Assembly (NCBI RefSeq): GCF_003073045.1 | Contig: NC_037592.1 | Coordinates: 8,894,007 to 8,958,006, forward strand | DNA: 64,000 nucleotides | Direction of reading: 5' to 3' | Origin: Pomacea canaliculata | Lineage: Eukaryota > Mollusca > Gastropoda > Architaenioglossa > Ampullariidae | In this document: positions 1 through 11,854 of the stretch, piece by piece | Numbering within the stretch: the first letter of the stretch is position 1 | Layout: each line of letters opens with the position of its first letter | Position numbers and translations under genes: made by a program | The notes under the pieces: generated by a model | Database searches by the model: none | What the model was told of the DNA's origin: nothing | Seen by the model: only the letters and a program-made list of their open reading frames with translations

Positions 1-339
1 CAGGGAACAGTGTCCGCCTTCATCAGATGCAGCTCCACCTCTGACATCAGTTACTTCCTGAAAGTACATGTGATGGGCGAGTTGTAAGCCGATTATCGTC
101 TGCTGCAGACTTGTTTGAAAGGATATATCAATATATTTGCCAACATTTGTCAATACCATACGGCGTTGCGACCCTTTGGAGGTTGACGGCGGCACTTTCA
201 TCTTCAGGAAATATGTGGTGCTTTTTTATATGTAATTGTTTTCAATAGCACAACATGGTAAACTTGTTCATGTTTGCAGAACAATCAGTATCGCCACACT
301 AAGCACCATTCGCTGCACTAATATATTAAAAATTCTTCG
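1..339. other. Left edge, no gene recognised
   Basis: I see no exon, RNA gene or recognisable repeat here. The short open frames lack splice context and family resemblance. This stretch is not shared with the other units of the array, unlike the sequence just to its right. Confidence 0.4.
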
Positions 340-738
340 AATTCGTTTATTGCCAAGTCCTGGTGGAAGTGGAACATTCCTAGTATTTATCAGTATCAAC
401 TCCCACTTGAAAACACTCGTTGCCGGACGTAAATAAATTGCTCATGCGAAGTACATGTGACTATGGCGGCTGTCTCCACACTGGATAGATAGCTGATATC
501 AAGTGGCTGAACAATGCTTCAGATGAGATTTACTACAACTTATTTTGAATTTAGTGAAGTCCACGGACTTGTATAGGTGGACTGCTGTGTGTCTGCCGAG
601 ACCAACCATAAGCCTCTTGCGAAGTTCTTCGCTGCTAGTCTCGGCGAGCCTAAACAATGAACGTGACTAAACCGGAAGCTGTGTATCCACCAGCCTCGTT
701 TTAGTAGTTAACTGGAAAAAGCGTTCCATTAATACAAG
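340..738. repeat. Array repeat block R, copy 1
   Basis: This block recurs near 7580-7765 (shorter) and 13925-14350. All copies share a core around 'ggaagtggaacattcct' and a later stretch 'gatagatagctg.tatcaa'. It lies just 3' of the terminal exon in units 2 and 3. It therefore belongs to the tandem duplication rather than being an independent gene. In this copy homology ends at about 738, where units 2 and 3 continue into their terminal coding exon and unit 1 does not. Confidence 0.6.
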
Positions 739-1148
739 TTCGTGGTTGAGTGATAATAAGGTGAAATAAAACCACAGTACAACTATTACTACTGTGTGTT
801 CTCGATGTTCACGATGTTTGCGCAATTTATATGTTGAAATGAACTACTTCATTTAATCAAAATAGCAGTCGACATACCTGTAGTGCAGAGGTTACTTCAG
901 ACTGACACGTTTAACATATTTTGTCATCTATCCCTACTCTTGAAAATCCACGTATTTGGTGCTCGCTACATTAATAAATACTTTATTAATATTGTTTGGC
1001 ATGGGATTAGGCGACCTTTCTCCTCGTCTCACTCGACACGGCATTTCGAGAGCTTTTTTCCCTCGTTTCTTTTGATAAGAAAGATAAGCTAGCCATAGTG
1101 TTTTCTGGGAAGTACCTCGAAATATTTTAAAATAAATAGTATACTTAC

Positions 1149-1183
1149 CTGTAGGCAGGACAAGACACAAGCTCAGGCTCAGT
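1149..1183 (-). other. Altered mini-exon of unit 1
   Basis: This corresponds to the mini-exons of units 2 and 3 and has the same strong donor (gtaagtat) and the same acceptor-side sequence. Unit 1 carries 22 extra nucleotides in the middle. As read from the cacag acceptor it is 35 nt and would put a stop in frame after exon 5. A different internal acceptor could avoid that. Whether this exon is used cannot be decided from sequence. Confidence 0.3.
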
Positions 1184-1489
1184 CTGTGGTGTCACATGTG
1201 TGAAATGAAAAGAACAGACGCGCGACCTTTCTCTTGTTGTATTCGAGAAAATGTCTGGTTCTTCACTCAGAATGATTATTTTTCAAATATGCCGGCGGTA
1301 ACAAGACTATAAACAAACTGACGAACTCCCTTCTAAAGTATGTACATCTTTCTCTTCTCTGTTTGGCTGTCTTGTCATCATCGACATCGGCAATAAAAAA
1401 GACTTTTACAGAGGTTAGGGCGTTGATGTTCTTCGGAGCAAAACTAAGTTATTGTGTTTCTAGCTTCGCGCATTTGCTAGAATTCGACA

Positions 1490-1835
1490 AACTTCTTTTA
1501 GAAATTGAGAGATTTTATATCATCTATACAAAACTTTGGTTGTTTTCAGAAGCCTTCCACAACACACCACAGACACCCATTACTAACAATCAAAAAATAA
1601 ACATGCACCAAATGTCACATTAATTATAATTAGTAAGAAAATCAGATCTGGTCAGATTAGACACCAAACCCCATCTTTGTTATATTGTAACATTCCCTTT
1701 ATTAATGCCTTAGCTTGTACTCAAGCAGTGTTTCGATTGCCTTTCCTTAGACATAAGACTAGATGTGAAATAACAAAACCTTGGCTTATTCTGTCACCCT
1801 CGTAAATAAGGATTTGTCATTTGTTATTTTATACA
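1490..1835 (+). mobile_element. LINE relic, 3' part (unit 1 copy)
   Basis: Homologous to 9030-9370, 15620-15970 and 23228-23500. In unit 4 the same sequence is continuous with a degenerate reverse-transcriptase reading frame, which identifies it as the 3' end and 3' UTR of a non-LTR element in sense on the plus strand. It lies in the intron after exon 5 and was inserted before the units duplicated. Confidence 0.5.
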
Positions 1836-2193
1836 CACACTCCCTCTCTCACCGAACTCTATACTCACAAATCTTTCTGAATAATAATACAATGTTGTAG
1901 AACATAACGGACAGTTTCTTCCCATTCACTGTTACCACGAACTGGTACACAGGGTAATGCATGGTAAACACAGTGACTATCCTCAGATTTCAACAAAATT
2001 CCCATGAAGCCTTCTGCTGTTATTATGCCAGGCTGTAGCGACTTTATCAGTTTCCATGAATCTTGACACTGAGTCATACGATGTTCTAATGATTTCAGTA
2101 AAATTGCTCATGAACATGTGACACTGTATCCTACCTAACTCTAACGATTTTAACAGTTCCCCTTGAACCCTGACCGAGCTTTAAATGTCTTAC

Positions 2194-4466
2194 CTGTTTG
2201 TAGTTTAGAAAGTTCAGTGTAGTTTTCTGTTGTTACAGTCTCACTGGTCAAGTGATTTCTCGTCGATGACGAAAAGATCAATGGGATTTTTGGGGCGCAA
2301 GAAAAGTTCTTGTAGACGATGTTGTCGAGGTAGAAGTCTGTTTCTCGATAAATCATGTCCTTTATCTTCTCACCTTCAAACTGTATCTGGAAACGACAAG
2401 CAGAGGTAAGTGTCTCAACAGACTCTGCACATAGCAACAGGTAATTAAAAGCAATGGACCTTCTAATGTCCACGTGACTTTAGTGTTCTTATCATTGGAA
2501 GGCTTACTAGAACACTTGACTACAGCAGTGTCCCTACGGAAATCTTTAAGTCGTGGGCACGGTATGTAGATAACATGATGATGATGATGATGATGATTGC
2601 ATCCATGTCCTCCTTTCTCCACTCTGAGAAGCACAGACTACACAAATGTCTGACAAACGAAAACAGCCGAAAGGAGGAAGTAAAGAGCGAAGAATTGCGA
2701 GTGGTTTTTTGTGGCTATTTCACCGCACTTTGAAGAGAAAGCAAAACTCACTATCTTCTATCCCCGCCTTTTCTATCCCTGATAAACCACGGGGCTAAAC
2801 GTTCCTCTTACCTCTAAGTGGAGAGAGATAAATCAAAGGAACATGCAGCAACAAATTTAATGAGTTTCTCCCATTCTACAGTAATTATTTGAGTATAACC
2901 GACAGTAAGATCACAGCCGACATAGTTACTGTACCTGAAAACGGTTTCCTTGAGTAAGAGTGATAGTTTCGCTAACATGGTACCAGAACCATTTATTTTT
3001 GTCTCCAGAATTTGCAAACCACAAATCCTCACATGTTCTGGTGTCGTGACACAGTTTAAGAGTCAGTCTGCCCCCATTAGGGTTATCAAACATGAAATCA
3101 AACTGGACACAGATCGTCGTGAAGTTGTCTTCACACATCCACGGGCTGGTGAGAGTCGCTCTGGCTCCTTCATTCCTCCACACCATGCTCGCAAAAGCTT
3201 GTCCGTCTGAAAGTAAATATAAGATGATCATGCAAAATCACGTCCAAGCGTTGAATATTGTATTACTACTCCAGCTGATTGTCAGATTCCACCAGTTGTG
3301 TTTCTCGTGTCCTTCTGTTGAGATTCACTTCACAATTTTCATCCAAGTAACCAGCTTAAAAGACTGTGTCCTATATGTAAACGATCTTGTGAAATCCGCA
3401 GCGAGTTGGAAAAAAAACGAAATGAGAAAAAAAAAAAAACGTTTAAAAGACGTTAGACTGAGCAAACTACAGCCACGACACTGAGACAGAGGTGGTATGT
3501 ACTCGTGTGATGTCACGAAGACACACTTGTTCAGTACCACAGTCGGGAGATCAAGACGCTGTCAATGGCGATGATAAAGATAATGATGCTTGATATCAGG
3601 TAGAAACAAGGCACATACGGGAAAAATTCTAAAATGCAAAGAAAAAACATTTACTTTTGTTCACTTCCCATTTTGTCTCCACTCCAGTACTTTTCCAGTC
3701 ACAGCAATGACCTTTGTTAAACGTGCAGCTACCTGTAAAGGAAAGCAATGTCGTCTTAAGCAAAACCAGCTATTTATTTGGTAACTGTCCTTTTAAACAT
3801 CAGTTTGTCCTTTTTCAACCTTGGTTACAATTATTTAGTCAGCAGAACTGTACCATCCAGTTTATGCAACAGTTTAAATCCAGCTCGTTATTACAGAAAC
3901 AGTACATGTTAATATGAAAACATCATCAAACTATAACATAATATTAATCTATACAATCTGTATAAATAGAAGGATAAGAATTATGATGCTACACTATATT
4001 CAAGAGACGACACCTACCTCCACTGTCCAGTCCAGTGAATCCTTGATAGCAGATTTCACTAAAACATTCAACAGGTTACGATTATTCGAGCAAAGGAACA
4101 AAACAAAATATTGCAAGTAGCAGAAGAAAAACTTATTTTCTATTAAATAAGCACTTAGCACTACCTTTTTACATCTTTGCACATTTGTTATCCTTCTTTA
4201 AGCCCTAAAACGAACTCATTCACCAACGTTCTTCTGTAAGTTATTGTTGAGTAATTTGTTATTCTCCTCACCGAATGACCGAAAATCCGAACAAAGGATT
4301 ATTTTTGTTTGTTTTTTTTTTTTTACATAAACGAGGCCTGCAAAGTTTGGTTGTTAGACTAGTTTGTAGTAATTCACGCTAACCTGTCACTAAGTGTCAC
4401 ATATCCAAACAGGAGGATGCACCCAAATCTCATGGTAACGCTGATGAAAGGTCCAATCGCGGCCAT
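2194..4466 (-). CDS. MAM-domain secreted/membrane protein, unit 1 (3' end unresolved)
   Basis: Exons on the minus strand: 4466-4384 (signal peptide, MAAIGPFISVTMRFGCILLF), 4058-4018 (EICYQGFTGLDSGG), 3732-3655 (CTFNKGHCCDWK), 3206-2935 (272 nt, core with LTSPWMCEDNFTTICVQF) and 2386-2194 (IQFEGEK, FYLDNIVYKNFSC, then a Thr/Ser-rich stalk). All have GT-AG borders and consistent phases 2,1,1,0,1. The last three exons form one MAM-like domain, an extracellular adhesion/recognition fold; the assignment rests on the Cys pattern, C-x-F, LW and the FYLDNI.Y end. It gives 222 codons plus one base. No membrane exon follows in the window: the mini-exon at 1149 is altered, and the terminal exon seen in units 2 and 3 is missing at the expected place. 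It may use exons beyond the left edge or may be dying. Confidence 0.7.
2575..2597. repeat. (ATG)n microsatellite, intron 4 of unit 1
   Basis: A short ATG run at the same intron position as the longer tracts at 9879-9957 and 16741-16825. The same locus has expanded to different extents in each unit. Confidence 0.85.
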
Positions 4467-4507
4467 TGATGTTAATTTGAGTGTAAGTAAATCGTCGGAT
4501 GTCTCTA

Positions 4508-4770
4508 CTGTCGATTTAAGAAAATAAATTTCCTTATCATGAATTGTAACTTAGGATGACCGAGAAACTTTTGTGATCCACACTAAATGTATCTTATATA
4601 TATATATAAACAGAAACAAAGCTTGATGAAGTGATGAAGCTGAAGACAAGCGTCGAAATGGTAATAAATTTTGCGATAATAATAATTATACATAAATATT
4701 TAGAAAGGAAAGAAATATAATAAATTTAGTAAAATATACCAAATATTAAATAAAATGATGCAAATTTTAC
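4508..4770 (-). other. 5' UTR intron of unit 1
   Basis: Reading the minus strand, a conserved sequence ends in 'caaatcacaag' followed by the donor gtaaaa (exon edge at 4771). An acceptor 'gacag' sits at 4508-4510, 41 nt upstream of the ATG. The same pair occurs in unit 2 (12153/11895) and unit 3 (19014/18751). Unit 4 keeps the acceptor (26899) but has lost the donor. This places transcription start of these genes further right, toward the conserved CRE-like site. Confidence 0.5.
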
Positions 4771-5021
4771 CTTGTGATTTGATATGTTACAGTAAAAGTC
4801 TCAACAAACCAAGTATCAGCGTGTTTACAGATGATGAGCAGCAGAAGCGACCTCTGGTCAACAAAAGTAACAATATTGTGTGAAGATGCAATACCGGCGT
4901 CAGTTTAACATACTTTAAGATTTCCAAGAGCACCTGACTGAAGTGCGAATATCTGACAAACATCTGTGGAATTAATGACAATGTCTGGTCTTCATCCCAT
5001 GCACCTTGACCTCTGACACAG

Positions 5022-5029
5022 TGACGTCA
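5022..5029. promoter_or_regulatory. CRE-like TGACGTCA upstream of unit 1
   Basis: A perfect palindromic ATF/CREB-type octamer, 556 bp upstream of the unit 1 ATG, within a segment conserved upstream of units 1-3. The same octamer is at 12413 and 19279. Conservation of position supports a promoter element; binding is inferred. Confidence 0.45.
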
Positions 5030-5939
5030 CGAGTGCGAGCTCGCGTGTCTTGGGCTGGAAGTCGTCTGCCGTACAAGTTGCAGGGACTGGACTGCATGAA
5101 TTGCTTCCGTCCACTTGCTGACTGGGTGAGATAGCGGGATTTGAACACGCTCTTCAGTCTTTACTTCCGTCCTCCATCCTTTGCTGGGCGCGGTTTACAC
5201 AGAAATAAAAGCCGACGAAGTAAGACACAGTTTCTGTCTGTCCAACGAGTCACTTTGAGTAGAGAAAGTGGTGCATATGTTGCATTAAATGTTGAATGTT
5301 GTGACTTTGACAGATAAGCAAGAAAGTGTCCCATCAAACGACATCCTGCAGCTAGCTTAGTGGTTGTGTGAATTAGTGGTACTAGGATTTTAATCCGTTA
5401 GTCATAACGCAGAGTGATTGAGTAGAGAGAGAGAGGATGAAGAGAGGATCGAGTCGATGTACATATTTATGACTACACATGCATCATTATACAATAAACA
5501 GCACAGCACAAATCAAAGCTTTATACAGCACATCCACATCAACATAATTTGTGTCGTCTTTCCATTGCATAATAAAGAAACATCGCTATTGTAAGAACTG
5601 TGACTTTGCAGAAATAAACCGAATAGTGGTACGAAGGACCTGTTTAAAATTCCAAATGTGTTTGTGTTGAGAGAGAGAAAACAATCACAACAATACTTTT
5701 TCCGCTCTTACCCACGGACCCTCCCACGCACTCTCACGCAAATCACACACCATCCACCCACCTTCTCCATCTGTCACCTTCCCTCTGAAAGAGTAAAGAA
5801 ATAGCAGAGTAGTGACAGAGAGATACAACTGCCCCCCTACATGGTAACTGTTTTGTCTTTGACGAAAAACGCAGGTACATTGTAACACTCAAAGGTACAT
5901 AGGAACATTGTAACATTTCTCTGAACTGCTCTTCCATTA

Positions 5940-6425
5940 TGTCCCAGGTAGACATCTCCGCTCCTCGTCTTATGATCGTCTTTACCTTTCCTGTCACCAG
6001 AACAACAACATATGGATGTATAGTTATTGTGCAGCGAAGGAACTCTCTCTCTCTTCTTCCATACCCGCCACCTACCCACTATTGAATCTCCTAAAGGTGC
6101 AATGAAAACACACCTCATCTGTAAACATGACTCCTAACAACCTTTCCCATAATGCTAGTCCTTTGTCACACCCTTCTTTTTGTAATATCATCTTACTCTG
6201 GGCTCTTGTTCTTGTTATTTGCTTCCTCTTTATGTTGTCTATATTTTATTTTATTGTTCGTTTAGCACGGTTGTTTATTCTTTTATAGTTCATATGTTAT
6301 TTGTCTGTTTTCCTGTCTCTCGTGTGCTGTCCCTGTTTCCTTCTTGTTGTTAGTCGCTAAGGGCATGCTCCTTAGGAGTGTGAGTATGCGCTTTACAAAT
6401 TTTGCATTAATTATTATTATTAACA
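5940..6425 (+). mobile_element. Degenerate LINE 3' end with (ATT)n tail
   Basis: Plus-strand frames contain eroded pieces that resemble the C-terminal end of non-LTR reverse-transcriptase proteins (NSL..., then A-M-K-T-H-L-I). They are followed by T-rich UTR and a terminal 'gcgctttacaaattttgcat' running into ATT repeats, a common retroposon ending. Family not resolved. It fills most of the space between units 1 and 2. Confidence 0.4.
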
Positions 6426-6639
6426 GTCATGTGTACACAGGAACATTGTCACATTTATATTTATTGACGATAAACTCGCATAGAAAACTCATGCTGATAG
6501 CGCTGTCAAGAAATTGCATAGCCGTTTTCATTATTTTAGAAAAAATAGATATTTTAATGTCCGACCTGAACTCCTGCAACTGCTCTACATATGCAGCACT
6601 GTAACCATTGGCCAAGTGTGAACAAAAACATTTAAAATG

Positions 6640-6930
6640 CAGGAGCGGTGACTGGGAGTGGGCAGAATGACAGAGACACTATATCACACGATTCTTACAT
6701 TAAGCTAACAACAATTTTAGTCGACGACTCTTCTCCACTCCGACAGGTATCTGAAAACCACCTCATAGATATAAATGATATGTTCAGAGATCCACCAGCT
6801 AGAATGATATCTGAACTCTTTTATTCCGGCGGCAATCCTTGTACACAACCAACTCATGGCCAGGACACGTCTTTGAGTGAAGGTTCATACAGCTGGCTAC
6901 CGTTCCTGGAGCGCCCGGTCTTTCTCTAAA
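6640..6930 (+). repeat. Array repeat block B, copy 1 (open frame 6648-6929)
   Basis: Recurs at 13010-13290 and 19890-20100, each time upstream (5') of a unit. This copy is open for 93 codons on the plus strand and contains ARMISELFYSGGNP. The two other copies keep parts of that frame but differ by indels and end elsewhere. I cannot assign a protein family. It may be a fossil exon or chance openness within a duplicated spacer. Confidence 0.45.
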
Positions 6931-7235
6931 TGTATGTTTATATTTAATGTCATATTTGAGGTATCATGTCATGTTTGATGCAATAGTAGCATGAGAGACA
7001 AAAATTTTTCTGAAAACAATTAGTAAAAGATGTTTTGTATTTATATACGTACATAGGAGTATTGTAACATTCATATATTCACAGATTTAAAGAACGTGAT
7101 CGTGAGGAGCTCTCATACAAAATTCACCTCAATTGTCTTTTCTTCCATTCCTATATCTTCACACATTTTTCTTTTTCATACCGTTTAAGACAAAATTAGT
7201 GAAAAAATCGCCGTTTTTTTCGGTTATATGAACCT

Positions 7236-7525
7236 TTTTAGCGCTCATTTTTCCAGTTCTTTCGTGTAATTTTAGAAGAGAGCTGAACGAAATTTATGGC
7301 AATGATACTCCATCTAAAACGACTGTCACAGACTGGGTTCAGCGATTTAGCAGTGGTCATTTCAGCTCTGATGACAAACATCGTGAACCAAGGCCTAGCA
7401 CGTGAAGAGAACTCACTGCTGGAGGGAGGGAACAAACTGTGGCCAAAATCGGCGACTTTGGAGTGTTTTCAAACATGGATCCAAAGTGTGTGTTGAAATT
7501 GGCAGCGACTGTATTCAAAAGGTTT
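7236..7525 (+). mobile_element. mariner-like transposase fragment, copy 1
   Basis: Plus-strand translation near 7280-7400 gives RRELNEIYGNDTPSKTTVTD, then RFSSGHF.SDDKHREPRPS. This matches the N-terminal helix-turn-helix region of mariner transposases (pattern INEVYG..T.S..T...W...F.SG.F...D..R.GRPS). A stop follows and the catalytic D,D,D part is absent, so only about 300 bp of the element remain. A second copy at 13590 shows that it was carried by the tandem duplication. Confidence 0.6.
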
Positions 7526-7579
7526 TAATAGAGTTAAATAACAAGAGAAATATGTTTTTTAAAATGTCTTCAGATTTGT

Positions 7580-7765
7580 TTTATTGCCAAGTCCTGACGG
7601 AAGTGGAACATCCCTCGTATTTACCAGTATCGACTTCCACTTGAAAACACTCGTTTCCGGAAGTAAATAAATTAATTGCTCATCCGAAGTACATGGGATT
7701 ATGGGGGCTGCCTCCAAACTGGATAGATATATGCTATCAAGTGGAGTCCAGTAATACAAATTCGT
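7580..7765. repeat. Array repeat block R, copy 2
   Basis: Shorter copy of the block at 340-738 and 13925-14350. It abuts the terminal exon of unit 2. The internal part present in the other two copies is deleted here. Confidence 0.6.
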
Positions 7766-7776
7766 GATTTAAATTA

Positions 7777-7782
7777 TTTATT
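7777..7782 (-). terminator. Poly(A) signal AATAAA, unit 2
   Basis: On the minus strand AATAAA overlaps the TAA stop of the proposed terminal exon of unit 2. The same overlap is present in unit 3 (14360-14365). The shared position supports a real transcript 3' end here. Confidence 0.4.
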
Positions 7783-8524
7783 GTTCATTCATCGCCCTGG
7801 AAATCAAACTAAATGCACCAGGAGTCATAAACATACAGCGTGGAAAGATTAAACAAATCAGAGACAAAACTGACATTAAAACTGTTCCTGAAAATGAAAA
7901 TAAAAACAGCAAGAATCATAACCATACAGTGTAAAAGGATGAAACAAATCAGAGACAAAACTGAATTGACTATGATTAGGAGACCATTGTTAGAAACCAC
8001 AACCATTCCTATATTCTTCATCAAATATTAGTATACAACACAGTTACTAAACCCATACATCCGCACTCCACTTTGACAAAAGAAACAAATTACAAAAGCA
8101 GTTTTTGTAAAATATTAATGCATTAATAATAGAAAAAAGTAAAAAAAAAAAACTTTCCAGCACTCCCTACCTCTGCAAATTAAACCAACCGCCATCACAC
8201 GCCCCTTGTACATCACAGGCACAAGACATAATGTGACAGTAAGTTCAAGTGACATAAGCTACTCTGATGTCTGTTTATACCTCTGCTTCTACTGCATAGA
8301 GACAACATACAGAGAGATTTACAATATTTGATGGCACTAGCACAAAGACAAAACTTTTTAAGTTACATTTCTATATGATGTGCTACTAAAACAAGTTTAC
8401 AGCTCCAGGACAACAATTAGAATACTCTTCAACCATCAGCAAAGTGATTACTACTGCAATCAATTAGACATAAAATTTATTCTTTTTTATTGTTATGTTC
8501 ATCATACATTTTATCTTTATTCCA

Positions 8525-8555
<31 letters not shown>

Positions 8556-11500
8556 GTTGCTACCATCATTTTATAGTGCGAATAATATAATACTTTAAAT
8601 CAATTTAATGTCTGCAATGTCCAAATACAAATTGATTTGATATCACAGCAAAAATTATTTTAAAATAAATAATATACTTACCTGTAGGCTCAGTCTCTGG
8701 TGTCACAAAAGTAAAATGAAAAGAACAGACGCGCGACCTTTCTCTTCATGTATTCGAGAAAATGTCTGGTTTTTCACTCAGAATGATTACATTCCAAATA
8801 TGTCGGCGGTAACAAGACTATAAACAAACTGACGAACTCCCTTCTAACGTATGTACATCTTTCTCTTCTCTGTTTGGCTGTCTTGACATCATCGACATAG
8901 GCAATAAAAAGACTTTTACAGAGATTACGGCGTTGATGTTCTTTGGAGAAAAACTAAGTTCTTGTGTTTCTAGCTTCGCGCATTTGTTAGAATTCGACAA
9001 ACTTCTCTGAGAAATTGGTTGGAAGCTTAGTGAACAGCCTTCCTTCACACCTCCAAGTAATAAAATTCAGTTCATTCTAGTTCAAAGCAGAGATTTTACA
9101 TCATCTATACCAAACTTTGTTTGTTTTCAGAAGTCTCCCACATACCACAGACACCCATTAGTAACAATGAAAAAATAAACATGTACCAAATGTCACTTAA
9201 CAATTAGTCAAAAAATCTTAGTCAGATTAGACACCTACCCCATCTTTGTTATATTCTAATAGTCCTTTCATTAATGCCTTAGCTTGTACTAAAGCAGTCT
9301 TTCAATTGCCTTTCCTTAGACCTAAGACTAGATGTAAAATAACAAAACCTTTGTTTATTCTGTTGCCCTCGCAAAAATTCCTTTGAACATCTGACACTGT
9401 ATCATTCCGGACTCTAACGATTTTAACAGCTCCTCTTGAACCATGACCGAGCTTTAAATGTCTTACCTGTTTGTATTGAAGAAAGTTTGTTGTAGGTTTC
9501 TGTTGTTACAGTCTGACTAGTCAAGGGATTTATCGTCGATGATGAAATAACCAATGTAGTTGTTTGGGTGCAAGAAACGTTCTTGTAGACGATGTTGTCG
9601 AGGTAAAAGTTTGTTTCTCGAAACGCCGAGTCCTCTACCTTCTCACCTTCAAACTGTATCTGGACAAGACGAGAACAGGTAAATGTGTCAACAGACTCTG
9701 TACATAGCAACAGCTAAAAGTAAAGGACCTTCTAATGTCCACGTGACTTTAGTGTTCTAATAATTGGAAGGCTTACTAGAACACTTGACTACAGCAGTGT
9801 TACTACGGAAATCTTTAAGTCATGGTCACGGTATGTAGATAACATCACAAACAGGCGCAGTGCTGCTAATCCTTCAATTGATGATGATGATGATGAAAAT
9901 GAAGATGAAGATGAAGATGATGGTGATGACGACGACGACGACGACGATGATGATGATTGCATCCCTGTCCTCCTTTCTCCACTCTGAGAAGCACAGACTA
10001 CACAGACTACAAACCTCTTTCAAATAAAAACAGCTGAAATGAGGAAAAGAAGAACGAGGAACTGCGAGTGGTTTATCGTGTCTAGTTCGCCGCACTTGGA
10101 AGATAGAGAGAAAAGAAGTTCGCTATATCATATCACCGCATTTTTCCCTCCTTGATAAACCACGGGGCTAAACATTTCTGTTACCTCACAATGGAGGCAA
10201 ACAAATCAAAGAAACATGCTACAGCAAATTTTGTCAGTTTCTCCCATTTTACTACTCGTCACAAATTATTTGAGGACATGCTAGAGTAAGATCACAGCCG
10301 ACATATTGTACCTGAAAACGGTTTCCTTGAGTAAGAGTGATAACTTTGCTGACGGGGTACCAGGACCATTCCTTATGGTCAGCAGAATGAGCAAACCACA
10401 AATCGTCACATGTCCTGGTGTCGTGACACAGTTTAAGAGTCAGTCTGCCCCCGTCATTGTCATTAAACATGAAATCAAACTGGACACAGATCGTCGTGAA
10501 GTTGTCTTCACACATCCACGGACTGGTGAGAGTCGCTCTGGATCCCTGATACGTTCCATACATGTTAGCAAAAGCTTCTCCTTCTGAAAAGAAAAATCAG
10601 ATGATCATTCGCAAAGCGTCCAAGCATTGAATATTGTATTACTGCTCTAACTGATTGTCAACTGATTTTCAGATCCTGTAATGGTCAACTGTTAAGAGTC
10701 AGTCCACTAGTCGTGTTTCTTGTCTCTTTCTATAAAGATTCGCTGAACAATTTTCATCCAAGTTACCAACTAAAAAGACTGTGTCCTATATTTAAGCGAT
10801 TTTGTGAAATCTGCAGCGCGTTGGAAAGAAGTGAAGTGGGAAAAACGTTTCAAAGACGTTAGACCGAGCAAACTACAGCCACGACACTGAGACAGGTGGC
10901 ATGTACCTGTGTGGTATAACCGAGAGACTAGTGTAGGACACCACCGTAAAGAGATCAAGATTATTTCCGTTGCGATGATAAAGATAGTGATGTTTGATAT
11001 CCGGAACAAATAAGGAGCATACGGGAAACATTCTAAAATGCAAATAAAAAACATTTACGTTCGTTCACTTCCCATTTTGTCGCTACTCCAGTACTTTTCC
11101 AGTCACAGAAATGACCTTTGCTAAACGTACAGCTACCTGTCAAGGAAATCAATGTCATCTTAAGTAGAATATATATTTCTTCGGTTCCTTCACTGTTCTT
11201 CTGTTACATGTATTCTAAATATGTTAGTTCAGCCTGGTTTACAATTATTCAGTCAGTCGACCTGTACCATCCAGTTTATACAACAGATTAAATCCAGCTG
11301 TGTTACAAAAGCAGAACATGTCTTTATGGCAACAATATCAAACTATAACATTAATCCATACTATGTGTGTAAACAAAAGCAGAAACAACACGATGCTACA
11401 CTATATCCAAGAGACAACACCTACCTCCACTGTCGAGTCCAGTGAATCCTTGATAGCAGATTTCACTAAAACATTTAACAGACTAAGATCATTCGAGGTA

Positions 11501-11854
11501 AAGGAACAAAGCAAAAGATTGTAACTAGCATGAGAACAAATTTTCTAGCAAAGAATTAGTTAACATTATCTTTCTATATTTTGCAACATTTTGAATTATC
11601 CTTCTTTAAGCCCTACCCAAAACTCATTCACTTGCGTTCTTCTGTAAGTGGTTGTCAAATGATTAATATTCTCCTCATCGATCGATCAATAATCTGAACA
11701 AACGATTTTTGTGCATCAAATGAAGTCTACAAATACTGTTTGTCAGAATATTTGGTAGTAATTCAGCTAACCTGTCACCAAGTGTCACATATCCAAACAG
11801 GAGGATGCACCCAAATGTCATGACAACACTGATGAAAGGCACAGTCGCGGCCAT
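7778..11854 (-). CDS. Single-MAM membrane protein with short hydrophobic tail, unit 2
   Basis: Exons: 11854-11772 (signal peptide MAATVPFISVVMTFGC...), 11465-11425 (EICYQGFTGLDSGG), 11136-11059 (CTFSKGHFCDWKSTG), 10583-10312 (MAM core), 9659-9467 (IQFEGEK, FYLDNIVYKNVSC, Thr/Ser stalk), 8696-8682 (15-nt mini-exon, ETEPT) and 7887-7778. The sum is 792 nt, 263 residues. The first five exons match the other units closely. The last two are my proposal: phases fit (1 to 1 to stop), the donor after the mini-exon is gtaagtat, and the terminal exon reads TVLMSVLSLICLIF...RAMNEQ then stop. That is a hydrophobic segment with only about six polar residues after it, so a short-tailed membrane anchor or, less likely, a GPI-type signal. 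It lacks the tyrosine tail of units 4-6. An unspliced read past exon 5 would instead stop after KTFKARSWFKRSC, a possible secreted form. Confidence 0.65.
9030..9370 (+). mobile_element. LINE relic, 3' part (unit 2 copy)
   Basis: Same old non-LTR 3' end as in units 1, 3 and 4 (see 22470-23345). It includes the conserved 'tagttcaaagcagag' stretch, where LINE proteins end in an FKAEL-like motif. A downstream piece present in units 1 and 3 (about 1835-2060 and 15990-16250) is deleted in unit 2. Confidence 0.5.
9879..9957. repeat. (GAT/GAC)n microsatellite, intron 4 of unit 2
   Basis: About 79 bp of GAT, GAA and GAC triplets between exons 4 and 5. It is the expanded counterpart of 2575-2597 and 16741-16825. 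Confidence 0.9.

Noticed and set aside
2950-3210. Plus-strand open frame of 86 codons, repeated at 10306, 17204, 25330, 46965 and 61198
   Set aside because: Exact antisense of the 272-nt MAM core exon in each unit. It is open because the sense codon use leaves few antisense stops. No splice or start context of its own.
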